64,000 nt of DNA from an uncultured Actinomycetes bacterium. GTDB taxonomy: Bacteria; Actinomycetota; Acidimicrobiia; Acidimicrobiales; RAAP-2. The notes under the pieces were generated by a model. It had not been told where the DNA came from and ran no database searches. It worked only from the letters and a program-made list of their open reading frames with translations. Position 1 is the stretch's first letter; each line of letters begins with the position of its first letter. The position numbers and the translations under genes are program-made. Below are positions 1 through 8,639 of this stretch, one piece after another. Where the stretch lies: NCBI GenBank assembly GCA_903924205.1, contig CAIYAP010000005.1, positions 81,085 through 145,084 of the forward strand. The letters are read 5' to 3'.

Positions 1-458
1 AGGTCCAAGAAAAGCTCTTCGACTTCGCTGACGACTTCCTCGACGCGAGCGTCGGGACGGTCGACCTTATTGATGAGCAAAATCACGGGCAGGCGACGGG
101 CCAAGGTCTTGCGCAGCACGAATCGGGTCTGCGGCAACGGGCCTTCAGCCGCATCCACCAACAAAATCACGCCGTCCACCATCGCGAGGCCGCGCTCGAC
201 TTCGCCACCAAAGTCGGCGTGGCCGGGGGTGTCGATGATGTTGATGGTGGTGCCGTTCCAGTTCACCGCCGTGTTCTTGGCCAAGATGGTGATGCCCTTT
301 TCCCGTTCGAGGTCGCCAGAGTCCATGACGCGGTCCACGGCGTCGCCGTGGGTCGCGAAGGAACCGGTTTGGCGAAGCATGGCGTCGACCAAGGTGGTCT
401 TGCCGTGGTCAACGTGGGCGATAATGGCAATGTTTCGAAGAGAGTCGCGAAGTGTCAT
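1..458 (-). CDS. typA: Ribosome-associated GTPase TypA/BipA, N-terminal part
   Basis: This is the translation-factor GTPase TypA/BipA, which binds the ribosome and supports growth under stress. The reverse strand from an ATG at 458 reads through the window edge, so only about 152 N-terminal residues are visible. The G1 loop (AHVDHGKTT, about residues 14-22), G3 (DTPGH) and G4 (NKVD) are all present. The start context [13 protein letters not shown] fits TypA better than LepA or EF-G. The gene does not appear in the ORF track because it has no stop in the window; the track ORFs at 70-474 and 219-536 are shadows of it. It starts 7 nt after the stop of the upstream hypothetical gene, so it is probably the third gene of a leftward operon. 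Confidence 0.93.
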   Translation of the reverse strand, partial: MTLRDSLRNIAIIAHVDHGKTTLVDAMLRQTGSFATHGDAVDRVMDSGDLEREKGITILAKNTAVNWNGTTINIIDTPGHADFGGEVERGLAMVDGVILLVDAAEGPLPQTRFVLRKTLARRLPVILLINKVDRPDARVEEVVSEVEELFLD

Positions 459-465
459 GAAGGTC

Positions 466-1275
466 TCAGGCTAGTTGGCGCTCGCGTGGCGACGGGGCGC
501 TTGGGATGCCGGCGAGCACTTTCGAGGCGGCGGTGAGGTCTCGAATACCCACCGCGACGGTGATTTCATCACTATTGAGGGCGAGAGCCATGCCCGCTTG
601 TGGCCAAATGCCCACGATTCGTGCGGGTCCCACCTCACCGCGTGCCGCCACCGTTGCCATGGCGAGGTCGGCGCGCAGTCCCGCTCCGGCCGTCGTGGAC
701 GGGGCTCCGCCACGCACTCGCACCATCACCGAACCGTCGTCGTTGAGTAAATCGCGCCGCGCGCGCCACGACGTGCGACAGGTGGGCAGGTCGATGTACA
801 GGTCAGACGGCGCCGTAAAACGGGCGAGCGAACGCTCCGCGATGTCGCAGATATCCGACGCCCACGCCACCGCCTCGGCGGTGATGATTCCCTGGGCGAC
901 GGGTGACTGCTCGGCAATCCACCACGACAAGGTGCCACGATTCGCCCAGCCCCGAACGGCAAGATCGAGGTGATGGCCCATTTCGGCGCGCACGGCGGCC
1001 GCGACGGTGCGCTGCTGACCGCTGATCACGAGGCTGGCGGCCGCGTTGCCCAAGGTGCGTCGCGTCTTTCGCACTGACCAGACAAAGGGGGTGGGGGGAG
1101 CGCCGGCTTGTTCGATCGTCCATGCGTCGACGCGTCGTGGGGTGATGCCGTGACGACGGTGAGACTCAATGATGGTGGCAAAACGCGCGTCATCGATGAC
1201 GACACCCTCGTGCGTGGGCTCACTGGTGGCGCTCATCAGGTCAGCCGTGTCCAGACGGTAGGAGATCAGGTTCAT
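466..1275 (-). CDS. Unrecognised conserved-looking protein, 269 aa
   Basis: I do not recognise this family. The product is a soluble, Trp- and Arg-rich 269-residue protein without signal peptide or membrane segment. The ATG at 1275 lies inside an ATGA overlap with the stop of the preceding gene, which fixes the start and suggests translational coupling. The C-terminal third ([20 protein letters not shown], then a Gly-rich turn and a long helix-like stretch) has a rhythm slightly reminiscent of degenerate PD-(D/E)XK or RecB-like folds, but no catalytic motif is clear. It sits between another unknown gene and typA, all on the same strand. Function unknown. Confidence 0.75.
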   Translation of the reverse strand: MNLISYRLDTADLMSATSEPTHEGVVIDDARFATIIESHRRHGITPRRVDAWTIEQAGAPPTPFVWSVRKTRRTLGNAAASLVISGQQRTVAAAVRAEMGHHLDLAVRGWANRGTLSWWIAEQSPVAQGIITAEAVAWASDICDIAERSLARFTAPSDLYIDLPTCRTSWRARRDLLNDDGSVMVRVRGGAPSTTAGAGLRADLAMATVAARGEVGPARIVGIWPQAGMALALNSDEITVAVGIRDLTAASKVLAGIPSAPSPRERQLA

Positions 1276-1994
1276 GAGGGGCTAACTCCTGGGAGTTCAG
1301 AAACGGCGATGTGAAGAGATTCGACGGTCACGGGGTAGATGGCACTGTCACCGGTCGCGGTGGACAGCCCCGCCACGCAGGTCGGTGCCACGCCACTGCG
1401 AAGCGTTTCCACCAGGGCGTGGTAGCGCATTCGCCGTTCGAGACGCTCGTCGAGCTCGGCCGTCGTGACATCCACCAGCGCGAGTCCACTGGTAATAGTG
1501 CCGACGACAAGGTCATTGACGTCGCGAAGAGTGAGGTAGCCCACGCGCGCGGCGGAACGCACCGCGGCGCGAGGTCGCCACCCGTCGGGAATGTGTCCCA
1601 GGCGTTCGGCGAGCACGTGAGAGTGCGAGGACAGATCGGCGTGCAGGCGCGCGCGTTCGTCCGCGCTGAGGTGGCGCAGAAACTCGACGAGGTCTCCCTC
1701 GCCGTCGTAGCTCTCGAGGGCATCGATGGCGTCACGCACCGCGTGGGTCGAGTGAAGCCCCACCGAGCGAAGACGAACGAGCTGCGTAATGAGCGCGCCG
1801 CGCAACATGGCGAGTGAGGGGCCGCTCGGGCCTTCGACACCGTCAATGTCACGCGGGTAAATCGTGCGGCACGGTCCGGGGAGGGCCTGGACGAGTTCAC
1901 GAATCTGCTGGCTCTGCTCGGGCGAGATGGGAGCGTCGCCGCTTCGCGCGGCACGCAGGCGATCGGTCACGGTGGGGGAGGTCATCAGCAGCAT
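1272..1994 (-). CDS. Unrecognised protein, about 240 aa
   Basis: This is the first gene of the leftward typA operon. I do not recognise the family. The product is mainly alpha-helical and charged, with a long helical middle (VRDAIDALESYDGEGDLVEF) and no signal peptide or membrane segment. The ORF-track start at 2006 is a TTG. ATG codons at 1994 and 1985 are more likely, and I give 1994. No good ribosome binding site is visible. A perfect 10-bp inverted repeat sits just upstream. The stop overlaps the next start by 4 nt (ATGA), so the two unknown proteins are probably made together and may interact; that is inference. Confidence 0.7.
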   Translation of the reverse strand: MLLMTSPTVTDRLRAARSGDAPISPEQSQQIRELVQALPGPCRTIYPRDIDGVEGPSGPSLAMLRGALITQLVRLRSVGLHSTHAVRDAIDALESYDGEGDLVEFLRHLSADERARLHADLSSHSHVLAERLGHIPDGWRPRAAVRSAARVGYLTLRDVNDLVVGTITSGLALVDVTTAELDERLERRMRYHALVETLRSGVAPTCVAGLSTATGDSAIYPVTVESLHIAVSELPGVSPS

Positions 1995-1995
1995 G

Positions 1996-2021
1996 GTCAC
2001 AGCCAACTTCGTGGCTGTGAC
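1996..2021. promoter_or_regulatory. Perfect inverted repeat in a divergent gap
   Basis: The arms GTCACAGCCA and TGGCTGTGAC (10 bp each, perfect) are separated by 6 nt. The repeat lies between the leftward unknown gene (ATG at 1994) and the rightward small ORF (ATG at 2040). It could be an operator for a dimeric regulator acting on both directions, or an RNA hairpin in the leftward leader. No regulator gene is adjacent. Confidence 0.4.
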
Positions 2022-2027
2022 ACGCCC

Positions 2028-2033
2028 TAGGCT
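2028..2033 (+). promoter_or_regulatory. Putative -10 box (TAGGCT), leaderless
   Basis: TAGGCT ends 6 nt before the ATG at 2040, the same geometry seen at more than ten other genes in this window. It would give a leaderless mRNA for the small ORF and the helicase. Confidence 0.4.
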
Positions 2034-2039
2034 GGGATG

Positions 2040-2183
2040 ATGTTCGCCGTCACCACCGCTTTCACCATTGTTTTCGGGGTTTTCTGCGTGGCGATGGTGA
2101 CCTGGGCGGTGATGACCGTTCGGTGGGCGATTCGCCGTGATCGTGCTCGACGCGTGTCACAGCCTTCTGATGAACTGACCTGA
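2040..2183 (+). CDS. Small single-span membrane protein, 47 aa
   Basis: This short ORF is absent from the ORF track. Residues from the start to about 32 form one long hydrophobic segment (FAVTTAFTIVFGVFCVAMV and on) followed by a basic stretch (RWAIRRDRARR), which predicts an N-out/C-in single-span membrane peptide. An alternative ATG lies 3 nt upstream at 2037. Its TGA stop shares one base with the ATG of the helicase gene (TGATG), so the two are likely translationally coupled. It could instead be only a leader ORF that places ribosomes at the helicase start. I do not recognise a family. Confidence 0.5.
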   Translation: MFAVTTAFTIVFGVFCVAMVTWAVMTVRWAIRRDRARRVSQPSDELT

Positions 2184-5100
2184 TGGTCATCGCTTCATCG
2201 ACTCGGCATCGCGTGATCAGCCGCTGGCTGGACGTGCGTTTTCCCGATGGCCCGACCCTGCCGCAGCGAGAGGCCTGGCCCCTGTTTGAGACGCCGGGCG
2301 ACATCTTGGTGGCCGCCCCGACGGGCAGTGGCAAGACCCTGACCGCGTTCGTGCCGCTTCTGGACCAACTGTGGCGGCGCGAGACGCTGTCACCCGGATA
2401 TCGCGTGCTGTATCTCTCCCCCTTACGTGCCCTCGCCACCGACATTCGCGACAACTTGGTGCGCCCCCTCGACGAGATGACGCAACTCGCTATCGAGATG
2501 GGTGAGCCCGTGGTCGATATTCGTGTCGACGTGCGCACGGGTGACACCGACCGCGCCGACCGCGACCGTCAGCGCCGCAAGCCCGGACAGATTTTGGTGA
2601 CAACGCCCGAGACTCTCGCCATCTTGATGAGCAGCGACTCGGGTCGCGAATCTTTGCGACACCTCGAGACCGTCGTCATCGACGAAATCCACGCACTGTG
2701 TCGCGACAAGCGCGGTAGTCACATGTCGCTCGCGCTCGAACGCCTCGATCGTTTTGTGAGCGATACCACTGGTCGTCCGCCGCGGCGAGTGGGGCTATCG
2801 GCGACGCAAAAGCCCCTATCGCTGGTCGCTGATTTCTTAAGTGGCCACCATGAAGGTCGACCGGCCACGCGCATCGTGGACGCGACGGCGCCGCGTCGCT
2901 TCGACCTTGACATCATGTTGCCCACTACCGACCTCGATTCGATCATGTCGCAAGAGCAGTTCGCTGACGTGTTGGCGTCGTTGATGCAGGTCATCATCGA
3001 GAACCGCACCACTTTGATCTTCGTGGGGTCGCGACGTTTCGCGGAACGCTTGGCCTATCGCCTGGCGGAGCAGTTGGAAAATGACGGCATCATGGCGGAC
3101 GCGAGTTCCGTCGTGGCCGCACACCATGGTTCACTCGCTCACCCCAAGCGCAAAGAGTTGGAGCGTCGCCTCAAGGCGGGCGAGCTCAAGGCTCTCGTGG
3201 CGACGGCTTCACTGGAGCTCGGCATTGACGTGGGGCCGGTGGACATGGTCTGCCAGATCGGATCGTCTCGCTCTATCGCCACCTTCCTCCAGCGCATTGG
3301 TCGCGCGAATCACCGTGTGGGCGGCACGCCACGTGGACGCCTCTATCCGTTGACGAGGTCCGAACTGGTCGAAATGGTGGCCATGCTCGATTGTGTGCAA
3401 CGTGGCGAACTCGACGCGGTAGAGATTTACCCCCATCCCCTCGACGTCATGATTCAGCATCTCGTCGGCGAAGTGGGCGCACGTGGTGAGGACACGCCGG
3501 AGGCTTTGCTCGCCATGGTGCGGGCGGCCCATCCCTATCACGAGCTCAGCGACAGCGACTTTACTCGCGCACTCGAGCTCACCGCGCACGGCATCACGCT
3601 GGGCCACGGGGTAAAGGGCGCTCACCTCTTTCATGACGACGTGAACCACAAGGTCCGACCCCGTCGCTCGGCGCGCATGACGGCATTGAATAATTCCGGC
3701 ACAATTCCTGACACTGGGGACTACGCCGTCGTGGTGAGCGACACCGAACAAAAGGTCGGTGCGGTGAGCGAAGAGTTTGCCGTGGAGTCGAGCCCCGGCG
3801 ACATCTTCGTGTTGGGCTCGCAGTCATGGCGTATCGAACGAGTGGAGACCGGCAAGGTGCGTGTCAGCGATGCGGGCACTGCCACGCCCACGGTGCCCAT
3901 CTGGTTTGGCGAGTCACCCGCGCGCAGCGTGGAGCTGTCCCAATCCGTGGGGCGTCTCTACGAAGAGCTCAGCGAGCCCCTCGCCGCCCGAGACCTCGAG
4001 GCCGCGATGGAACACCTCGCACGAATTGGTGGGGTGAATCGAGAGGCGGCGCGACAAGTGGCCGCGTACGTCTCGCAGGCGCTGCAAGAACTCGGCTCCT
4101 TGCCGGCTCGCGACCAACTGGTGGTGGAGCGTTTCTTTGACGAGACGGGCTCCGCGCACCTGGTGGTGCACAGCCCTCGCGGCGCGCGAGTGAACCGGGC
4201 GCTCGGCTTGGCGATGCGCAAGAAATTCTGCGTCACCTTTGATTTCGAACTACAAGCCGCTGCTGATGATGACGCCTTCATGATTGCCCTCGGACCGCAC
4301 CACTCCTTCACCCTGGACACGGTGATGCCCATGGTGCGCTCGTATCACGCACGCGATACCTTGGTGCAGGCGGTGCTCCTCCTACCGATGCTGCAAAGTC
4401 GCTGGCGCTGGAACTGTGGACGATCCTTCGTGATGCGCGTGCGCAGTAACGGGACAGCGGTCCCCATCAATATTCAGCGCATGGCGGCGGTGGATTTAAT
4501 GGCCGCGGTATGGCCCTCGCTAGCCGCGTGCCAAGAAAACGCGCCGGCCGGACCCGTCCCCGTTCCCGACCATGTCTTGGTGCGCCAGACCGTCGACGAC
4601 GTGCTGCACGAACCTCTCGACATCGATGGTCTGATGGCATTGCTCGCGGACATCGAGTCGGGGGCCGTCCGGGCGCATCTCGTCGATCGCCCCACCGCCT
4701 CGGTGCTCTCGCACGGCATCGTGAATGGGAAGTCCTTCACCTTCCTCGATGACACGGAAGCTGCGGAGCGTCGCAGTCGTGAGGTTTACGCCCCTCGCGG
4801 GGCGGCGGCTCTGGGTGCCGATGGTCTGCCGCTGGTGCAGGAGCGCTCCGCGCTGGAACCCGACGTCGTGACCGACGTGATGACCAACCTGACGCCTCTG
4901 GTTCGATCCAGTGACGAGTTGGCTGAATTGATTCGTGATGCCGGTGCCATCCGTGCCGTTGACGACTGGGACGTCTTTGCTCAGCAGCTCGTCGACTCCG
5001 ATCGCCTCCTTATTCGTGATGGCCTGTGGATTGACGCTCGGCGACCCTCGATTATCGATGACCTCGCCATGGATGATGAGCTCGCCATCGCCATGATGCG

Positions 5101-6376
5101 TAGTCACTTGCAAGCGGCGGGGCCAGTCGATGTGGCCACCCTCATCGGCGAGTCCGCGTTCACCTTTTCGCCGCTGCGTGGTGCGCCGATGAGTTTGGCG
5201 CGAGCGAAGACGGCATTAGCAGCCCTGGAGGCGGACGGTTTTGCCATCATCGTGGGCGGTACGAAGTGGTGCGCACGCTTTACGTGGCTGCGCTGCAATG
5301 ACGTGGCTCGCCGTCAGCGCCGGGCGAGCTATCCGGTCATCGATGCGACCACCTACCTGCGCTTCATGGCGCAGTGGCAGGGCGTGCACCAGGAGCACTC
5401 GCTGCGTGGTCGCGACCGCTTGGCCGAGGTGCTGCACCAGTTGGCGGGTTTTGAAGTTGCGGCCGGTGAGTGGGACCACATCTTGGCCTCACGTGTGGCG
5501 GAATATCGCCCCGAATGGCTCGATGAATTGTGCCTGTCGGGTGAATTCACCTGGGCTCGGCTCAGTGTGCGAGCCGGAGATGATGAGTCGACTCGCGGAT
5601 CGGCGACGCCGTCAGCCGTCACGCCGGTCGCTTTCTTTCCCCGTCGTGATCGGCGCGAATTCCAGCGGGCCGTGCGCCTCGGACACGCGCCACGCGTTCC
5701 CGACGCCGGAGCATCGCGCGACGTCTACGACGCCCTGTCGCGAGGTGCGGCCTTTCGCTTTGACCTTCCGGACCTGGCTCGTCGACTACCCCCCGAGGTC
5801 GACGAAGGAGTGTGGGACCTGGTCGCTCGCGGCCTCGTGCACGCCGACGCTTTCGCGGCGGTGCGCTCCCTGCTGCGGGTGAGTTCGCGCGCCGCCACGC
5901 CCGCGGGTCGCCGCAAACTGCGCGATGTGCAGCGTGCCTCGGCAAATTCGGGTGTGGGCGAAGGTCGCTGGGATGTGGTCGCGAGCAGCGACGCACCCGT
6001 CGAACGTGCCGAACTCGAGGAACTAGCCGAGTTGGTGGCGGTGCAGTTGTTAGAGCGTTGGGGCATCGTGTGTTTCGACATCTACGAACTCGAAGCATTC
6101 AAGGTGCCGTGGCGAGAAGTGTTGCGCGCCCTTCGTCGTCTCGAAGTTCGCGGTGAAGTCGTCGGCGCGCGCGTCGTCACCGGCGTGGCGGGTGAGCAGT
6201 TCATTCACCCTCGCGCGTTGGCGATGCTGCGCGAGGAGAGGGTGAACATTGAGGCCGATCTGTCGACCTACGACCCACTTAATTTCTCCGGCCTCATCGT
6301 CGGTGACGAGCGACTCGCGAAACGCTCGAAGGCGCGCGTGCACTTCGCCAATGGCGAACTCACGCCCGTGGCTTAA
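2183..6376 (+). CDS. lhr: Lhr-type ATP-dependent DNA/RNA helicase, full length
   Basis: This is a superfamily 2 helicase of the large Lhr type, involved in DNA repair or DNA-RNA processing in actinobacteria. Motif I (APTGSGKT, residues 45-52), motif II (DEIH, 167-170) and the motif VI region (FLQRIGRANHR) are intact. The length of 1397 residues fits the long Lhr form, which has the Lhr core (helicase, winged helix and domain 4, about 1-880) plus a long C-terminal extension. The start is coupled to the small membrane ORF upstream. The stop overlaps the convergent downstream gene by 4 nt. Nothing looks truncated. The family call is firm; the exact substrate in this organism is unknown. Confidence 0.95.
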   Translation: MVIASSTRHRVISRWLDVRFPDGPTLPQREAWPLFETPGDILVAAPTGSGKTLTAFVPLLDQLWRRETLSPGYRVLYLSPLRALATDIRDNLVRPLDEMTQLAIEMGEPVVDIRVDVRTGDTDRADRDRQRRKPGQILVTTPETLAILMSSDSGRESLRHLETVVIDEIHALCRDKRGSHMSLALERLDRFVSDTTGRPPRRVGLSATQKPLSLVADFLSGHHEGRPATRIVDATAPRRFDLDIMLPTTDLDSIMSQEQFADVLASLMQVIIENRTTLIFVGSRRFAERLAYRLAEQLENDGIMADASSVVAAHHGSLAHPKRKELERRLKAGELKALVATASLELGIDVGPVDMVCQIGSSRSIATFLQRIGRANHRVGGTPRGRLYPLTRSELVEMVAMLDCVQRGELDAVEIYPHPLDVMIQHLVGEVGARGEDTPEALLAMVRAAHPYHELSDSDFTRALELTAHGITLGHGVKGAHLFHDDVNHKVRPRRSARMTALNNSGTIPDTGDYAVVVSDTEQKVGAVSEEFAVESSPGDIFVLGSQSWRIERVETGKVRVSDAGTATPTVPIWFGESPARSVELSQSVGRLYEELSEPLAARDLEAAMEHLARIGGVNREAARQVAAYVSQALQELGSLPARDQLVVERFFDETGSAHLVVHSPRGARVNRALGLAMRKKFCVTFDFELQAAADDDAFMIALGPHHSFTLDTVMPMVRSYHARDTLVQAVLLLPMLQSRWRWNCGRSFVMRVRSNGTAVPINIQRMAAVDLMAAVWPSLAACQENAPAGPVPVPDHVLVRQTVDDVLHEPLDIDGLMALLADIESGAVRAHLVDRPTASVLSHGIVNGKSFTFLDDTEAAERRSREVYAPRGAAALGADGLPLVQERSALEPDVVTDVMTNLTPLVRSSDELAELIRDAGAIRAVDDWDVFAQQLVDSDRLLIRDGLWIDARRPSIIDDLAMDDELAIAMMRSHLQAAGPVDVATLIGESAFTFSPLRGAPMSLARAKTALAALEADGFAIIVGGTKWCARFTWLRCNDVARRQRRASYPVIDATTYLRFMAQWQGVHQEHSLRGRDRLAEVLHQLAGFEVAAGEWDHILASRVAEYRPEWLDELCLSGEFTWARLSVRAGDDESTRGSATPSAVTPVAFFPRRDRREFQRAVRLGHAPRVPDAGASRDVYDALSRGAAFRFDLPDLARRLPPEVDEGVWDLVARGLVHADAFAAVRSLLRVSSRAATPAGRRKLRDVQRASANSGVGEGRWDVVASSDAPVERAELEELAELVAVQLLERWGIVCFDIYELEAFKVPWREVLRALRRLEVRGEVVGARVVTGVAGEQFIHPRALAMLREERVNIEADLSTYDPLNFSGLIVGDERLAKRSKARVHFANGELTPVA

Positions 6377-8616
6377 CGCGGGCAGTACACGCCACCATTG
6401 AGCTGCAAGGTGTTATAGAGCCCATTCCAGGGCGCGTTACTTAAGAAGTTTTCCTGAGACTGTGCGGGCCCACACCATGAGCCCAGCCCGAAGGCGATGT
6501 AGCCCAGAATGTTGGAACCCGTGGTGCTCGGCAACTTGTAGGGCGGGGTCAACACGTTGACCACCGTGCCGGTGGGATGGCTGATAGCGAGCGGAACCGT
6601 GAGCGGCACCGTGAGCGAGGTGCCGTTGTACGTGCTCGCAATGGTGGCGGTGGCACTTTGGGTACCGGCCGAGAAGTAGATGGTCTCATTGGCGTTCACC
6701 CCGAGGTTGCTCGAGACCTGAATGGTGCTGGCCCCCACCGGCGCTGACGCGGTGAGTGACACGGACGTCCACAGATACGCAATGGCCGGGAAAACGGGAA
6801 TGGGTAAATTCGCCAGGTTGCCGTTCTTAAATTCGTATTGACTCGCGTAAATGGCGGGGTGCAACTTCGGGTCCACCGAGGCCAAGCCGTCTTCCCAGCC
6901 CGCCACGATCTGCGCCCAGTTCGCGGGGTTAGACGGTGGGCAGGCGCTGCTACCGCCTTGCCCATCGAGACAGGAGTGGTAGTCGGGGTAGCCCTCGGGG
7001 TCGAGTGCCACCCAGTCGGGTTGCAGGCCGAGACCGGCAGCACGGTATCGATCAATCGTGGTGGCCACCGCGGCGCCGGACGCGAACCCGTGGGTGTAAA
7101 AGGTCGCGGGAGTGGTGGGCTCACCGCGTAGTGGTCCACTCACGGTCCAAAAGCTGATCCAGGTGACGCGCTTATGGCTATTCGCGATGTCGCGACCCAC
7201 GATGAAGTCAAAACTATTGCTGACCGCACTCGCCGGGGGAACCGCCACCCACGGTGAGCTCGTGGTGCCGAGGCCGCCGGTGTCAGAGATCACCGGCCAC
7301 CCATCAGCAATGGCTTGGGGGTAGGTACTGAGGGGAATGGCATAGAGGCCGGTACCGGTGGGCGCGGGCTTGGCCACGCCCCCGGCGAGGAAGGTAGCCA
7401 CCGCATTGAACGACACGCTCGCGGTGAAGCCGTTGATGCTCTGGGCACTACTGCCGCCGGTGGCCGACGCGTCGGTGGCTTTGAAGCTATTGGCTCGACC
7501 CGTACTACTCGAGAGCACGAAGAAGTCGCCCCAGTTGGCAGCGGCTGCTCCCACGGTCACGTTGGTGCCACTCGCCGACAACGTGGGTTGGCCCGTCAGT
7601 GCGGGAGCGGTGCTACCCACCGTGGCATCGAGTGCACTCCAGCTCGCGAGGGTCGGCAACGTGGACTTCAGAAGCACCGCGTGTCCGAGAGTCGTGATGG
7701 CGGCGAGGTACAGCGTGTTGCCACTCGTGGCAGTCGCCAGCGACGGCAAGGTGTTGCTCGCGGCGGTGGCCGCCGTGAGGTCGCGCGCGGTGCAGGCCAC
7801 CGCGCACGAAATGAGATCAATGTGCGTGACGCCGTTCGTCATCACGCTCGTGGCGTAGGTGGAGCTCGCCGCATCAACCACTATCGGCGAGCCCGTGGCT
7901 ACCGCTCCGACCGGTGCGAGGGGGAGAGCCACGAGAGGTGAGGGCACGAGCGAGGACGCCGGCATGCTCAGCGACCAGAGACCACCGGCACTGCTGGCCA
8001 CCACGAGTTGTGGGGCGTCATTCACCATGATGACGGTGGGCTGGCCGACGAAGGTCGTGGCCGTCGGAGCCGCCACCGTACTGAGTTCCAGAGGCGACGG
8101 TGCTGCGGACGCTGATCCGTCGTGCCAGGTCGACAGCGCGGTATCGAATTGCGTACGCGCCACGATGAGTTGTCCGTTCGAGACGTAGGCCACCACGAGG
8201 CGACCCGCACTGTCCACCGCGATAGCGGGATCGCCCGTGGCTGTCGGTACGTGGTCACCGAGAGCGGCGAGCGTGCTCGGCGTACTGAACAAGGTGGGGT
8301 CAGCGATATCGATACCCCCGCTGGCAGTTCGTGTCGCGATGACCGTGGCGCCCGTTTGATCGAGAGTGGTCGCAATGGCACCCACGGCAGTCAGCCCCGA
8401 CAAGGCGGCGGGCAGGGGGACCGCGTCGTAGGGCAGGGCCCCGTTATTCGTCACGGCGTAGGCGACCACCGGCGCGGCAACGAGTGAGCTGGCCCCACTC
8501 GTTCGTGGCGACACGCTGGCAAAGGCGATGCCCGAGGCCACGACGCCCGAGGTTACGGAGAGAGCAAGGACTCGACGGATCCGAACGTGGCGTCGACGCG
8601 GTGTCGTCATGGTCAT
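6373..8616 (-). CDS. Secreted repeat-rich protein with possible glycosidase-like C-terminus
   Basis: The track ORF starts at 9405, but residues upstream of MTMTTPRRRH overlap the next gene and read as Arg/His-rich shadow. The true start is the ATG at 8616 or 8610, giving about 747 residues with an Arg-rich signal peptide. The first roughly 400 residues are Ala/Ser/Thr-rich beta repeats, possibly propeller-like. The last 300 or so contain FDFIVGRDI and WVALDPEGYPDYH, a pattern like the DUF1906/GH25-type TIM barrels (acidic residues after a strand), then an inserted beta region and CGPAQSQENFL. The glycosidase idea is weak because I cannot align it. It lies 23 nt after the S53 peptidase gene, on the same strand, so the two may be co-expressed. 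Confidence 0.7.
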   Translation of the reverse strand: MTMTTPRRRHVRIRRVLALSVTSGVVASGIAFASVSPRTSGASSLVAAPVVAYAVTNNGALPYDAVPLPAALSGLTAVGAIATTLDQTGATVIATRTASGGIDIADPTLFSTPSTLAALGDHVPTATGDPAIAVDSAGRLVVAYVSNGQLIVARTQFDTALSTWHDGSASAAPSPLELSTVAAPTATTFVGQPTVIMVNDAPQLVVASSAGGLWSLSMPASSLVPSPLVALPLAPVGAVATGSPIVVDAASSTYATSVMTNGVTHIDLISCAVACTARDLTAATAASNTLPSLATATSGNTLYLAAITTLGHAVLLKSTLPTLASWSALDATVGSTAPALTGQPTLSASGTNVTVGAAAANWGDFFVLSSSTGRANSFKATDASATGGSSAQSINGFTASVSFNAVATFLAGGVAKPAPTGTGLYAIPLSTYPQAIADGWPVISDTGGLGTTSSPWVAVPPASAVSNSFDFIVGRDIANSHKRVTWISFWTVSGPLRGEPTTPATFYTHGFASGAAVATTIDRYRAAGLGLQPDWVALDPEGYPDYHSCLDGQGGSSACPPSNPANWAQIVAGWEDGLASVDPKLHPAIYASQYEFKNGNLANLPIPVFPAIAYLWTSVSLTASAPVGASTIQVSSNLGVNANETIYFSAGTQSATATIASTYNGTSLTVPLTVPLAISHPTGTVVNVLTPPYKLPSTTGSNILGYIAFGLGSWCGPAQSQENFLSNAPWNGLYNTLQLNGGVYCPR

Positions 8617-8639
8617 TGCAGTGTACGAAGCCCGTTCAC

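Noticed and set aside
70-536. Plus-strand ORFs 70..474 and 219..536
   Set aside because: Both are antisense shadows of typA; the reverse strand gives full GTPase motifs.
7315-7941. Plus-strand ORF 7315..7941 (208 aa) and its neighbour 7358..7858
   Set aside because: They overlap the secreted repeat gene in antisense, are Arg/Gly-biased, and contain no motif.
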